Source: Syngnathus acus (Eukaryota; Chordata; Actinopteri; Syngnathiformes; Syngnathidae). From it: 64,000 nucleotides of DNA. The notes under the pieces are model-generated. The model saw only the letters and a list, made by a program, of their open reading frames with translations. It was not told the origin of the DNA and did not search any database. Of the stretch, positions 1 to 11,659 are shown one piece after another. Where the stretch lies: contig NC_051099.1 of assembly GCF_901709675.1 (NCBI RefSeq), forward strand, positions 3,410,001 through 3,474,000, read 5' to 3'. The position numbers were made by a program, and so were the translations under genes. The first letter of the stretch is position 1. Each line of letters opens with the position of its first letter.

Positions 1-614
1 AGAAGCTTGTACTTGGGGCTCTGTTGAGTCACTCTCAACCCGTCGGTCGCAACAATCTGGTCTTTGCAGCCAAACATCAGCAAATCTCCCCGGCCCCAGC
101 AGGCCGCCACACGTCCGTGTTTGCGTATGTCATACGTGCATGTCAGCGTGACGTTCTGACCTGCGATGGATGACTTGGACTCGGACTCACCGACTAAAGC
201 CCAGAAACACACATTAGACTCAGTTACTCAACAAATTGTTGTATTAGCAATCAATACAAGTAATGCTAAAGTGAGTTAAATAGCGTCATTTAGACAAAAT
301 TAGTTCTTTGACACCAGCATTTTGCAGCTATAAACAAATACAGCAAATGTTTCTAAAATAATTTTTACTATTTGGAAGGCTTCACTTATTTGTCTAATGA
401 CAAAAATATGAAACAATAAAATCCATTAAAGTTCACTAAAGACTTAATTTTGATAGTCCAAGCTAGCTGAACAATTAGAGGATGAAGAAAATACTGACAT
501 TTTTTTAAAAGAATATAAAAACAGAATACCTGTGAGGAGGCAACAGAAGAGCACTGCAATGAACCGCGTCCTCATTTTCTTGGCGGTCCCGGCCAGAAAC
601 ATCAATATGATCAT
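1..614 (-). CDS. TIM/HAVCR-like Ig receptor, gene A (partial, cut by window edge)
   Basis: The 5' part of a T-cell immunoglobulin and mucin (TIM) family receptor. The signal-peptide exon is 530-614 and begins MIILMFLAGTAKKMRTR. The start of the IgV exon is 1-193 and continues beyond the window. The IgV part shows the first Ig cysteine (VTLTCTYD) and the TIM-type CWGRG motif followed by a further cysteine. Exon phase (85 nt, phase 1) is identical to gene B. The whole stretch is nearly identical to 4022-4661, so this is a recent tandem copy. Family members sit at the plasma membrane and bind phosphatidylserine or other immune ligands; which ligand applies here is not shown. Whether gene A is intact cannot be judged from 278 coding bases. 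Confidence 0.8.
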
Positions 615-1205
615 TCACGTCCGACGGAAGAAGATGAGCGTGCAGATGTCTTGATGCGTGTGGTGATTATTATTATTTTTTTTAAATGATGACCTTTTAA
701 GAATCGGCATATGACTTCATTTTTGTGGTCCAATCAGCTTCCTGTGTAACAAAGGCACTACGGTTTCACTTCCTGATGGTTATGCTGTCACTTTTGTCAA
801 AAAAGTTCACTCTACTGGTTAAAAGAATAGAAAAAAATATGTACTATTTATGATTTGCATTTTGACAGTCAAAACAAAACCAAAGGCGCCATTTGAGTCC
901 AGAGAGCCACGACGTCCTCCGCCGCTTCTGATTGGCTGTCACCGGTGTCATCATCAATCGTTACTTTCCGATTGGACCTCCACATTCCTGCAGCCAAAAT
1001 CAAATGACAAGAAAGGAACAATGTAAAATGAGAAAATGCAGTCTGTGCCGAGGAAAACCGAAATGTGCAATGGTTGAAAAGTCAAATTTTCAAATTTTAA
1101 TTTTGGTGTGTACTGACTGTAGGCCGCAGTCAGTATCACGGCCGGTATGAAGACGATGAAAGCCATCCTGAGTGTGTTTCCGAGGAACATGGGGAGATTG
1201 TTGCC
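530..1205 (-). pseudogene. Duplicated remnant of gene C 3' exons upstream of gene A
   Basis: Positions about 880-1205 repeat 4960-5290, which contain the transmembrane exon and last exon of gene C. Here the transmembrane exon is cut at about 1205, where similarity stops inside the codons before MFLGNTLRMAF. No IgV or signal exon follows upstream. The stop codon used by gene C (4982-4984) is changed to TGG in this copy, so reading would run on about eleven codons. The remainder of the interval, 530-880, is the gene A 5' region already described. I infer the 3' exons are dead passengers of the segmental duplication. Confidence 0.7.
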
Positions 1206-1715
1206 AATGTTGTAAAATTTGGATTCTATGCGTCTTTGTATGTTGCCTTAGGTGGTCAACTAGCAGCAGTGAGACTACCATAAGCTATTTTTGCTGGGCA
1301 GAGAGGCTTTAGTTTCAGTAATGTATAGGTACTTAGAATATGGAAGTGCCATTTGTTCGTGACCAGGGAGAGCCTAGTTCATGCCCTTTTAGGGGCATCG
1401 AAAGCAACCAGTAGACTGAGACTCGAACCGCAGCTGTTGTCTTGCCAGGTATAAAAGATGGGGGGTGTTAGAGTGGTGCTCACTCTAACTTATTTTGCAA
1501 GAACCACACGGGAGACAGTATGCCCTTTTAAACACCTGCAGGTGGAGAGTCATTCGTCGCTGTGCATACAGCGATGATCGAATGAGGTCTGACTCTGGCC
1601 TCTTGCAAGAGCATTTTTATTAAGAGAAACAGGGTGGGGGTGAGAGTGGACTGGATGGAGAGAAAGCCCTTGACCTCTCGTCAAAGCATAGCAGGGGTGT
1701 TTTACGACGTTGTGT

Positions 1716-2293
1716 AGTCAAAGTCAAAGTCTGCTTTATTGTCAATTTCTTCACATGCCAAGACACAAAGAAATCGATATTACGTTCCCACCATCCCACG
1801 GTAACAAGACATAGTACACAATATACATACAAGTAAACAACACAAAAATTAAAAACAAGAAGGCACAAACAAAGAATAAATAAGAGTGATGAATAAATAA
1901 TAAATAAACAAATCACATAATAAATAAGAGGAGCAAAAATGGAGCAAGTGTGCAAACAGCAGACAGTCAGAAATAGCGCAAAAGTACAGGACGCTACGCA
2001 GAAGGGGGGAGAGCGTACAGGATCCTAACAGCCTGGAGTATGAAGCTGTTGGTGAGTCTGGTGGTGCGGGAGCGCAGGCTCTTATTTATTATGTTATTTG
2101 TTTATTTATTATTTATTCATCACTCTTATTTATTCTTCGTTTGTGCCTTCTTGTTTTTATTTTTTGTGTTGTTTACTTGTATGTATATTGTGTACTATGT
2201 CTTGTCACCGTGGGACAGTGGGAACGTAATTTCGATTTCTTTGTGTCTTGGCATGTGAAGAAATTGACAATAAAGCAGACTTTGACTTTGACT
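1716..2293. repeat. Inverted pair of about 215-bp interspersed repeats
   Basis: The segment 1716-1930 is the reverse complement of 2079-2293 with few mismatches, separated by about 148 bases. Each arm ends in an AT-rich portion and a tail with the words TTGACAATAAAGCAGAC and TTTGACTTTGACT. This looks like the 3' end of a common fish interspersed repeat. The right arm is inserted inside another repeat, because the sequence GCGCAGGCT before it and CTTCCCAGAGGGCAG after it read as one interrupted unit. CTCTT occurs at both junctions and may be the target duplication. I cannot name the family. Confidence 0.75.
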
Positions 2294-2460
2294 CTTCCCA
2301 GAGGGCAGAAGATCAAACAAAGAGTGAGCGGGGTGACTCACATCACTCACAATCGTGGTCGCCTTGCGGGTGAAATGGGAGGTGTAAATGTCCTTCAGGG
2401 AGGGGAGTGAAGCACCAATTATCTTACCAGCCGTGTTCACTATGCGCTGCAGGATGGGAC
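1934..2460 (+). mobile_element. Older interspersed repeat split by the right arm
   Basis: The flanks 1934-2078 and 2294-2460 read as one fish repeat unit (…GTTGGTGAGTCTGGTGGTG… then …CACTATGCGCTGCAGGA…) interrupted by the 2079-2293 insertion. No conserved open frame survives. The assignment is by resemblance to sequences common in teleost genomes, so the family is left open. Confidence 0.5.
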
Positions 2461-2941
2461 AAGCTAGGTTATTTATTACAGGTTACATTCCAACATAATC
2501 ATACGATCAAGATAATCTGGAAAACCCTGACAGGAGGCCTCGCAGACAGGGGGAGAAAAAAAAGAAGAGAAGGAGGAAGGAGGGGCTGCTAACATCTTTG
2601 CTTTTGGGGCCACTCGAATTTTTGGAGAAACTTCACTCTGACATCGGTTGAATAAAATCTTTTCCCAATCATCCGTGTGTCACTGGAGTGTTCCTTCTCT
2701 GGGCCAGCCATCGTCCACCAAGTGTTTTTTGAAGACCAGCGAAGCAACAAAGACCATTCACCACAAAAGAATATGTAGCTGTTTTGCTAAATTGTCAATA
2801 ACTGGTGTCATTAGCCTGATAGCGTCATTGCCAGAGCTGAAAGAAAAGGTGAAGCATTATTATTATTATTATTATTTTTTTTTTACTGAATCTGCTGAGT
2901 GGTTCACACTTCTTGCCCTGTCTGAGTTTCCTACAGCTGTT

Positions 2942-4661
2942 CTATACGACGGGACTCATTCTTCTGTCGGTCGATGCGTCATGATGACTATATGTAACCT
3001 AAAAAATGCAGCACTTCTAAACCATTTATATAACGACAACACATGAAAAGCAGAAATGTGGCAAACCACAACGGCCAACTTACATTTAGTTGAGGCGGCG
3101 CTTTCTTCTGCCTGAAGATAAAGACAAAAAAATTTAGTTTCAATTCTGGGCTACATTTTCTTTCTTATGGCCTCTTTTTCCTCTTTTTTAAGACAAACAG
3201 ATTAGGGCAAACAAAAAGTTACCTTTTTCTTTGAAGTGACCTACTGATAATGATGATGATGGCAGCACCAAGAAGAATCAGCCCAAGGAGGACACCCATC
3301 GCAACTCCGCATGCTGGGATATCACACTTCTGTATATGAAGACAAAATGTGAAAATATTCAGAAAAACTGAAAAGAGTTTCTTCCCAGTACATATGGTGT
3401 TTACAATCTGGGTCATACATGAATGTCTGACCTCGGTTTTGAGGCTGATTGAAGAGGAGGAAGTTTGGAGGCCTTCTGAGGAGGTCACCTGAACTGCAAA
3501 AAGGAAGTGAAAGTGTTTTAGGCCAGCTGCGGCCACCTTTCGAAGTATATTTACATACAGATATTACGTGTTATTACACTTTTCATTTGCTGCTTGCAGC
3601 AACTAATAGACAAGCTTTAAAAGTTTTCAAAGAAACTCACTCTGATTTGGAGTTTTTGTTGCATCTGGTGTGCTGATGCTCTTCGCAGACGTGACAGTCT
3701 TTAAAGTTGTAGTTTGAGGGGCTGATACAGAAAAAAAAAATGATATTGACTGTTTCATAAATGAGGAGCAGCTACTTTTCATCATCAAATCCACGTGTCG
3801 TGTGTCTGTATGATGGATATTATTTATTATTTCATTTACGGCAAGATAAGTGTTACAAGTTAGGTGGAATGACTTTGTCACCGTCTTTTATGATCAGCTC
3901 GAAGTGGTGTATCTCATCATTGAAGGGACCAGAGACCAAAACCCGACAGCCGTACTTTCCAGCGTCCTCCTTCTTCACGTTCAGGATGGTCAGTGAAACG
4001 TCCCCGTTCGTCAGCCGGCCCAGAAGCTTGTACTTGCCGCTCTGTTGAGTCACTCTCAACCCGTCGGTCGCAACAATCTGGTCTTTGCAGCTACCTATGA
4101 TCGGCAAATCTCCCCGGCCCCAGCAGGCCGCCACACGTCCGTGTTTGCGTATGTCATACGTGCATGTCAGCGTGACGTTCTGACCTGCGATGGATGACTT
4201 GGACTTGGACTCACAGCCTAAAGCACAGAAACACACATTAGACTCAGTTACTCAACAAATTGTTGTATTAGCAATCAATACAAGTAATGCTTAAGTGAGT
4301 TAAATAGCGTCATTTAGACAAAATTAGTCCTTTGACACCAGCATTTTGCAGCTATAAACAAATACAGCAAATGTTTCTAAAATAATTTTTACTATTTGGA
4401 AGGCTTCACTTATTTGTCTAATGACAAAAATATGAAACAATAAAATCCATTAAAGTTCACTAAAGACTTAATTTTGATAGTCCAAGCTAGCTGAACATTT
4501 TTTTTTACTCTGAAAAAACAATTAGAGGATGAAAAAAATACTGACATTTTTTTATAAGAATATAAAAACAGGATACCTGTGAGGAGGCAACAGAAGAGCA
4601 CTGCAATGAACCGTGTCCTCATTTTCTTGGCGGTCCCGGCCAGAATCATCAATATGATCAT
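2942..4661 (-). CDS. TIM/HAVCR-like Ig receptor, gene B (complete, 251 aa)
   Basis: Seven exons read in phase on the minus strand: 4577-4661 (signal peptide), 3882-4217 (IgV), 3641-3721, 3432-3493, 3223-3329, 3084-3111 and 2942-2998 (stop). The IgV domain has the first cysteine in VTLTCTYD, the TIM-type CWGRG…SC pattern, and YGCRV before the last strand. The FG loop reads GPFNDEI; FND is the core of the metal-dependent phosphatidylserine site of mammalian TIM-1 and TIM-4. A short Thr/Ser-rich stalk follows (APQTTTLKTVTSAKS), then a transmembrane helix (GVLLGLILLGAAIIIII) and a short tail ending VTYSHHDASTDRRMSPVV. The mucin stalk is short for the family. The inferred role is a type I membrane receptor for phosphatidylserine on dying cells or lymphocytes. 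A second in-frame Met (MRTRF) could be the true start. Confidence 0.85.
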
Positions 4662-4981
4662 TCACGTCCGACGGAAGAAGAAGATGAGCGTGCAGATGTC
4701 TTGATGCGTTTTTTTTTTTTTTTTTAAATGATGACCTTTTAAGAATTGGCATATGACTTCATTTTTGTGGTCCAATCAGCTTCCTGTGTAACAAAGGCAC
4801 TTGGGTTTCACTTCCTGATGGCTGTGCTGTCACGTTTGTTAAAAAAGTTCACTCTACTGGTTAAAAGAAAAGAAAAAAATATGTACTATTTTTGATTTTT
4901 TTTTAATTGATTTTGAGGCTGATTTTTCTCACTACATTTTCCTTTTGACAGTCAAAACAAAACCAAAGGCGCCATTTGAGT

Positions 4982-6178
4982 CTAGAGAGCCACGTCGTCC
5001 TCCGCCGCTTCTGATTGGCTGTCACCGGTGTCATCATCAATCGTTACTTTCCGATTGGACCTCCACATTCCTGCAGCCAAAATCAAATGACAAGAAAGGA
5101 ACAATGTAAAATGAGAAAATGTAGTCTGTGCCGAGGAAAACTGAAATGTGCAATGGTTGAAAAGTCAAATTTTCAAATTTAAATTTTGGTGTGTACTGAC
5201 TGTAGGCCGCAATCAGTATCACGGCCGGTATGAAGACGATGAAAGCCATCCTGAGTGTGTTTCCGAGGAACATGGGGAGATTGTTGCCATCTTGTCGCCG
5301 AACGGGCGCCTGTTGCAGACGTCAGCAAAGCATCAAATTGGGTCATCTGTGTCCGAATTCTGTTGCTCGCACCTGAACACGGGCAACCGCCGGTCCGGTT
5401 GTGTCATCGACCGTGCTGTCCCACAATATCTGCGTGACATCACTTCCTGTCCCTGCTTCCAAAGTTCCACCTTGGGTAGTCGGCGGTGCGTTCAGGTTCC
5501 CGGCACCTGAAGGAATTTGAGGATTAAGGATGTTTTGGATAGGTTTGATGATGAACCGACCTTTAATGATGATGAGGAACACGGAGAAGATTTTGTCGTT
5601 GAAGAGTCCCGGCAGCTGAACCCGGCAGTGGTACAGGCCCGAATCGGAAGAACGCACGTTATAGATGGAGAGAGCAGACGGCCCGCTTGGGGTGGATGAC
5701 AATGAGTACCTGCAGAAGGGGAGGAGAGGGGTAACCATGGAAACCATGAGGGTCACGCGGTTCAAAAGCGTTGCGGCGTACCTGTACGAGCTCTTGTACG
5801 TGACCCGCGCGCCCGCCGCGTTGAGCAGCATGTTGTGGCAGGAGAAGACAGCCGGCTGGCCCCGCCCCCAGCACACGTGCACGTCTCCGGGCTTGGCCGC
5901 CGCCACTCGGCACGGCAGGGCCACCCTCCGCCCGGCCACGCCCACCACCGTCTCCGCCGGACCCGCCCACACTGAAAAAATATGCATCTAATTTTTTTAG
6001 AAATGTTTCTCTATATCTGACATGGTAAAAAAAAAAAAATCACAAACCCCCAAATATCAGTTGATGCGTTTCATTGGACAAAAATTGTAACTTTTGCGGT
6101 AAATTCTCAAGCAATTTTTTGTTGGTACTCACCTGCGGTGACATAGGTGATGACGGAGAGCCGGAGAAGCAGCAGCAT
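4982..6178 (-). CDS. TIM/HAVCR-like Ig receptor, gene C (complete, 238 aa)
   Basis: Six exons in phase: 6133-6178 (signal MLLLLRLSVITYVTA), 5782-5971 and 5561-5709 (IgV), 5373-5506 (stalk), 5201-5309 (transmembrane) and 4982-5070 (tail and stop). The IgV domain has VALPCRV, the TIM-type CWGRG…SC motif, YHCRV, and a GLFNDKI loop matching the phosphatidylserine-binding FND core. Unlike gene B, an intron (5710-5781, 72 nt) splits the V domain after TYKSSYR. The stalk is Thr-containing but short. The membrane helix is MAFIVFIPAVILIAAY. The tail is short, acidic and without Tyr (MWRSNRKVTIDDDTGDSQSE). Gene C is clearly diverged from A and B, so it is an older paralog. Orthology to HAVCR1 versus TIMD4 is unresolved. 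Confidence 0.83.
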
Positions 6179-9100
6179 GTTCACCGTTACGCTCCCATGA
6201 GACGGACGGACCGACGAGGCAAGAGCCAAGCAGACGACTAAGCTCGTCGCTTCCCTTTTCCATTCGATCTTATATTTAGAAGCAGTTTCTGTTGTCCAAA
6301 AAAAACAGGAATAGAAACACACGGACAAAACAAACATCAGCTGCTTTCGTTTCTGAAACTTCTGCCTGTCTAATGATCATCCGGAGGTGACAGGTCAGCC
6401 ATTCTCATGATGGACTTCATTCCTATGAAATTAGATTTCTTCATCTGGAAAGACAAACACGACTTTATTGACTCAATACTGCGTTGGACGTATGGACGAG
6501 CCAACCAACTCCCATGACATCAAATTGATATAATTTTTTTTTACATTTACATTTAGAAAAAGCTTTGCAGAAGGAAGAAAAACAACCATTAATTGAATGT
6601 CAGGAACATGGCGTAATAAAATGACGCAAGTGACCTACATACTCACAATTCAGGTTAAAGACGCAGATAACTGGAGGCTTCTGCGTCAACATGTGTGCGG
6701 CCGTGAATACAAAACAACACTCCGCCTAATTTGGGCTACGGAACATCATGTCGCCTGGCGTCACCTTTGGAAAAACATCAAGCGCGTCGGGAACAAAGCG
6801 CCCGCTGAGGAAGAGGAGGCGCATTGTAAAGCCACGCCGTTACATCATCATCATTATCCAGGTTAACCTCTGACCTCTGCCAGCTTCAGCCGACAGGTGG
6901 TCGCCGGGACGACGGCCATGAAAGGCTCAATACAAATTTCTGTTTGTAACTCATCAGCAGTGGCGGAACTAAGGGGGGGGTTTAAGGGGGTAATGCCCCC
7001 CCGCTGAAATATAACTTGTTTTGGTGATATTGTTGGTTACTCAGTGCAAATGAAGGTGTTCACACGTCCTGAGTGTCATCTGAATACTGATCAGTCCGCC
7101 GACGTTCATGAGCCTTTTTTGTCGCACGACATTAGCATATCCACCGGTGCGCGCGACCCCCGGGTTTGTTTGCGGGATGCTAATTTCGCCGCCAGGCAGT
7201 CAGACACGGACGCTGTAATAAAAGAGACAAGAAAGGGGGCAGATGGTGCAGAAGGAACATCGGGAGGCGGGAAGACAGAACAGGACAGTCGGGCGCGAGA
7301 CAGTTTTACTGTGGCATGAAATATTTTTTTGAAGGTGATTTTGGAGGGTCTTTCGTTCTTTTTGCTCAAATTGAAATCCTTTACAGTCGTGTTTTTACGG
7401 CAGGGATTATCAAGCACTTTACATCAAAGTTGAGGTTAAAGCTACAGTCCAAACATCAGAATAAATGTCAAATAAAATCAAATTAACATTGGAGGTCTTA
7501 TGCTAATTAGTGCTCAGTGCTAATTGCGGCACTCGGCTGAATAGCCGTCACTCAGACTTGCACAAAAAACATGTGAAGAAGATAAAAAATGAACGCAGCT
7601 GAAAAGTTCTCAGCGGGGATTAAAAATAGTTTGGGCCGATTGCGTGCTCGTGAGTGCGCGTGCGTGCTAATGTGTGCGTGTGCCATCTTTTTAAGGCAAA
7701 AAACAAGCCCACAGCTTCAAGCTGTTATTCAAGGCACCATCTGGCCTCGTCTTCATCATCTCAACACTGACCCCCCCCCCCCCCACCTGCCAAACATCAA
7801 CACCATTATCCTCACCATGATCATCCGCAAAAAGATCATTCAAAAGGCCAGATTTTTTTTTTTATTTTACTTGGCTCGGCTAACTTTGACTCAATGGATT
7901 TTTGTTTCAGAGGGCGAAGGGCCAATCAGTTTGTAAGACGTTTTTGGGTCTGAATGAGAATTTTGTTATTGTTGTGATTTCAGTGGCTTTAAAGAAATGT
8001 GGGAATGAATGAAAGTTACTGCTAGCTTTGCTTTCCCTTGCAGTACGACACTTCTCGATCCTCAACCTCGTCCATCCATCAGCGGTCAAACTCCCGGCAG
8101 CTGCCCGAGCGAGCGCTCCCCGCCGACATAACTCAGCCCCGGACGGGCCGGCGCAAGACAAACTGCCCCCGAGAGGGAAACACAACAAATAACTTTCGCG
8201 GCCGAGGGTTTATCCAAGAACGGAGGCTCGCGTCTCCGCCGACTGAGTGCAAGTATTGGGGGGAGAGGCTAAATTTGGAGCTTGGTCCAGCAGGTATCTC
8301 CAAATTTGGTGGTATTAAATTTTCTTTCCTTTTTATTTTTTTGAACCTGAGATGTTCTTTTAGGACAGCACGCTGGAGAAGTGCTTTAGACCGTTTTTTT
8401 TTAATCAGATGGATCAGCTAACTTCAAATCCAAGATGTTTAGATTCAGAAAACAGCTGGAAAGTATTTGAGCAACAGACAGTGAAAGACCTCTCAACTCC
8501 TCTCATCAGTACAGCACTAATATTAGTCATTCTTTGCAGACGATAAAGAATATATGTTAAATATCATATGTCCAAATATTTGGTGCTCCAAGACAAATTT
8601 CAGGAGGAAAAAAAAATAAGCAGCGATGATTCCGCTTAACCAGTCTACCCTGCGTGAGCCGGCAAACATTCCCCAAAAGCAAAATGATTCAATCTTAATC
8701 AAAATCCAGAGCTGGAATGCACCCCTGCTCCCTTCTATGGAGGCAAGTTTGAGCTTCGCTTGAACGATACGACACGTCACCTCTGACAGAGCGCCTGACG
8801 TCTGATGCGTTTATGCGGCAGTAACAAATATCTGGTAATGGCTTCAGACATAAACAGTAAAAAGCAGTAAAAGCTCCATTTGACCTCTGTGTGTGTGTGC
8901 GTGTGTGCGCGATTGTCTGCGAGACAGTCGGCGCTCTTGGGTTGCTCTGCTTTAACCTTAGAAATAAATAACTAAATATGTAACTGAGCTGGCTGTTTCT
9001 CCAAAAGCTGGAAACCAACTGGACAGGTCCATAAACACTCTTGCCCTCGTGGGGGTCACGTTTGGACAATTTTCAGTCTTCAGCTAACCTGATAGGCGTC

Positions 9101-11659
9101 ATTATTTGCATTATGTAAATCCGCCGTCGGCAAACATCAAACAGCGATAAGCTGTCGAAATAATGGTGTTAATTTGTCTGTTCGAAAACACTTGGCCAGA
9201 CGACAGACGCTTCGGTACCATGGCAACGCTGCGGGCCGTGGGAACACGTCGCTTGCAAGCCCATCCGGATCCCCTTGAAAAAAAGAAAAAAAAAGCCCAA
9301 AAATCACATCATCTCAAGAATTCATATTTTTGATTAATGAGATGATTCACATGCTTGATAAGCCGCCAAAGGCAAGCTGTATTATACGCTGTCTGGCCAA
9401 AATATTAGGAACACCAGGACAATCTCTCAAACTCCATTTACTGCAAAACGGACACCTTAAAGACAAAATATGTAAACACTCACATGATGCTCGGCCAAAC
9501 CAAATCATTTCATCCAATAAAAGTCTGCTAGCGTAATGCTAACATAACGCGACAAAAACAACAGCGGTTGTTAGCATCTTTCGGCTGTTTGATTGTCTTT
9601 CATTGGAATGTGAAAGTGGTACCTACAGCGAAGCAGCCAACAAGCGCAAAGGGACGTGTATGAATTTATTCAATTATGATCAAGCGGATAGCTGCGGCGG
9701 AATATTGAGCCGCATCCAAGATGCATTGGCAGGCAGAGCTGGCTTGTTGAGGCCTATGGCTTATTGAACAGATAAACACGTATACAATAACTTCTCTCGT
9801 GTGTGTGTGTTGTGGTGTTTTATCAAAGAAGCGCCTCGAGCAAACCTGCTTCATGACACGTTTGAGAAATGAGCTATCGGTCGAAGCTGCTATCAGCGCA
9901 AGACACTCGACGAGGGGAACAGTAAACACCACCACAGGGTGACAATTAGCCGAGCGGCCAAGCTGTCATGGCGGCCGAGTCTTTGTGTCTGCATACAAAA
10001 CAATTTACTCCTGTGAGCATTTGGAAGGGTTTGAATGTGTTGATGCTGCTGCGTGTGTGGTAAAGTAGCAGCAGTAAAATCTTCCATCAATCTGTGAACA
10101 TCTTGAAAATGGGAGTTGGCCCCAAGTGTTGCTCTGAGCAGTTAAACAAAGAGCTGGGTGTAATAAAAGACTGCCGCCTACAGGTCAGAATTGGAACTCC
10201 ATTTTTTAGTATTGATTTGAAAGCTACACACTGAACTTGAATGTTCTCAGTGGTCCAAGTGTATAAGTTCCCATGTTCCTCCAATGGGTTGGGATGAAGG
10301 TGAGGCTTTTTTGAATTCCAGCGTACAAATGCAGTGGAGCGTGGCAAGCCTGATGAGGAAACCACTTTACAGCCGCTATGTTATCTGACAAATGATGACA
10401 GCAGCTTTGTTGTTAAGCTTGCCTGGGCGGATGGATGGCTGCTGCAGCCACAGCCGCTAAATCAGTCTCCTCCTCCTCCTCCTCCTCCGCCTTGATCCAC
10501 TGTTGTAATTTAACAATGCAGCTACATTCTTTAGAGAAAAGGAGGAAAAAGGACTCGTCAATGTCCTGATGGTGAAGGAATGCCAAACGGTACATAACAT
10601 GTGCAGGCTGTGCAGAAATATGCCATTATAAGAAATCACCGGACTAATGATGTGATGAGATAAATGGCTTCATTTTTTAAAAAAGAATTAAAACGGGTTC
10701 CAAAAAATCTCTTAGATTTTACAAATTTAATGCACAATAAATGTAAATAATAAATTTATTATTTACAATAAATGCCATTGTAAATGAGAAAGTGTTCTCA
10801 ATTGGCTTACCTGGTAAAACATTGAATTAAAAAAAAAAGTATTTGAAATGAATACATCAAAACTGTTTTTATACTTTTCTTGCATTCACAACAACACAAA
10901 GCCTATTTAGATTTGTTTTTTTATTTGACATGTTTTATAAAAGTAAAAAATGAACGTAATTTTGGGGGTTAAAAAAACAGTTATACGAATGCAACAAATA
11001 TTACACGTCTGATAATGTCATGTATGTGCCAGTTTGAAATACTGCTTTAACCTTTCCACTTAATTAGCTTTTTTTTTTTAACATCCATGCTTGCCTTTCG
11101 ATCTTATTTCACGACTTCATCTCCTACAGTATGTTCAATTTGAAATATGTGCAAATGAAAGGTCAAACGACCACTAACAATTTGCAACGAGGGCCTGCAT
11201 TTTTTATGACTTCATTATGCGCCAATGCATGTTTGCGTCAAAAGATTTCGAACGATGCGACTGAACACACACGCACAGTGCAGCTTGAGAGGCTGCGCGG
11301 TGGAGATGTCCACTCGAGTGAAGGATGCTGCAGGTTGGAGAGGCGGGGGGGTGTTTTTTTTCTTCCTCTCTTCCTTTCTATCTCCTCCTCTCGTCGGAAC
11401 TTTCCCACATTAAAACACTTGGACCATAAAAGGACAGACGGCATAGTGACCCGCCACTGAATCAGCACTTTTGTAGCCGAGGTGGAGCTCCGGCAGCCCG
11501 GCCAGGAGAGTGACCGATCACCCTGGGGAAGGTGGACCGCCAGATTCTCACTTTCCACGGATAATAACCCAAAACAACCGGATCCCAGAGGTTTCGCCGC
11601 CACAAGATTACATTTTTATTTTCTTCTCGGCTCCTGGTGGTCCGACTTTGCCGGGCATC
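6179..11659. other. Intergenic region upstream of the adrenergic receptor
   Basis: No supported coding exon was found in about 5.5 kb. It holds a C-tract near 7771-7783, a short GT-rich run near 8889-8911, AT-rich stretches near 10680-11090, and several short open frames without family motifs. The last few hundred bases before 11660 are presumably the promoter and 5' UTR of the receptor; no TATA box could be chosen with confidence. Confidence 0.5.

Noticed and set aside
2141-2410. Open frame MCLLVFIFCVVYLYVYC and its inverted partner at 1620-1955
   Set aside because: Both lie in the inverted interspersed repeat and are transcripts of repeat DNA, not receptor exons.
6597-6866. 89-codon frame with Trp-rich composition
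   Set aside because: No motif, no splice or promoter context, and no similarity to a known family that I can see.
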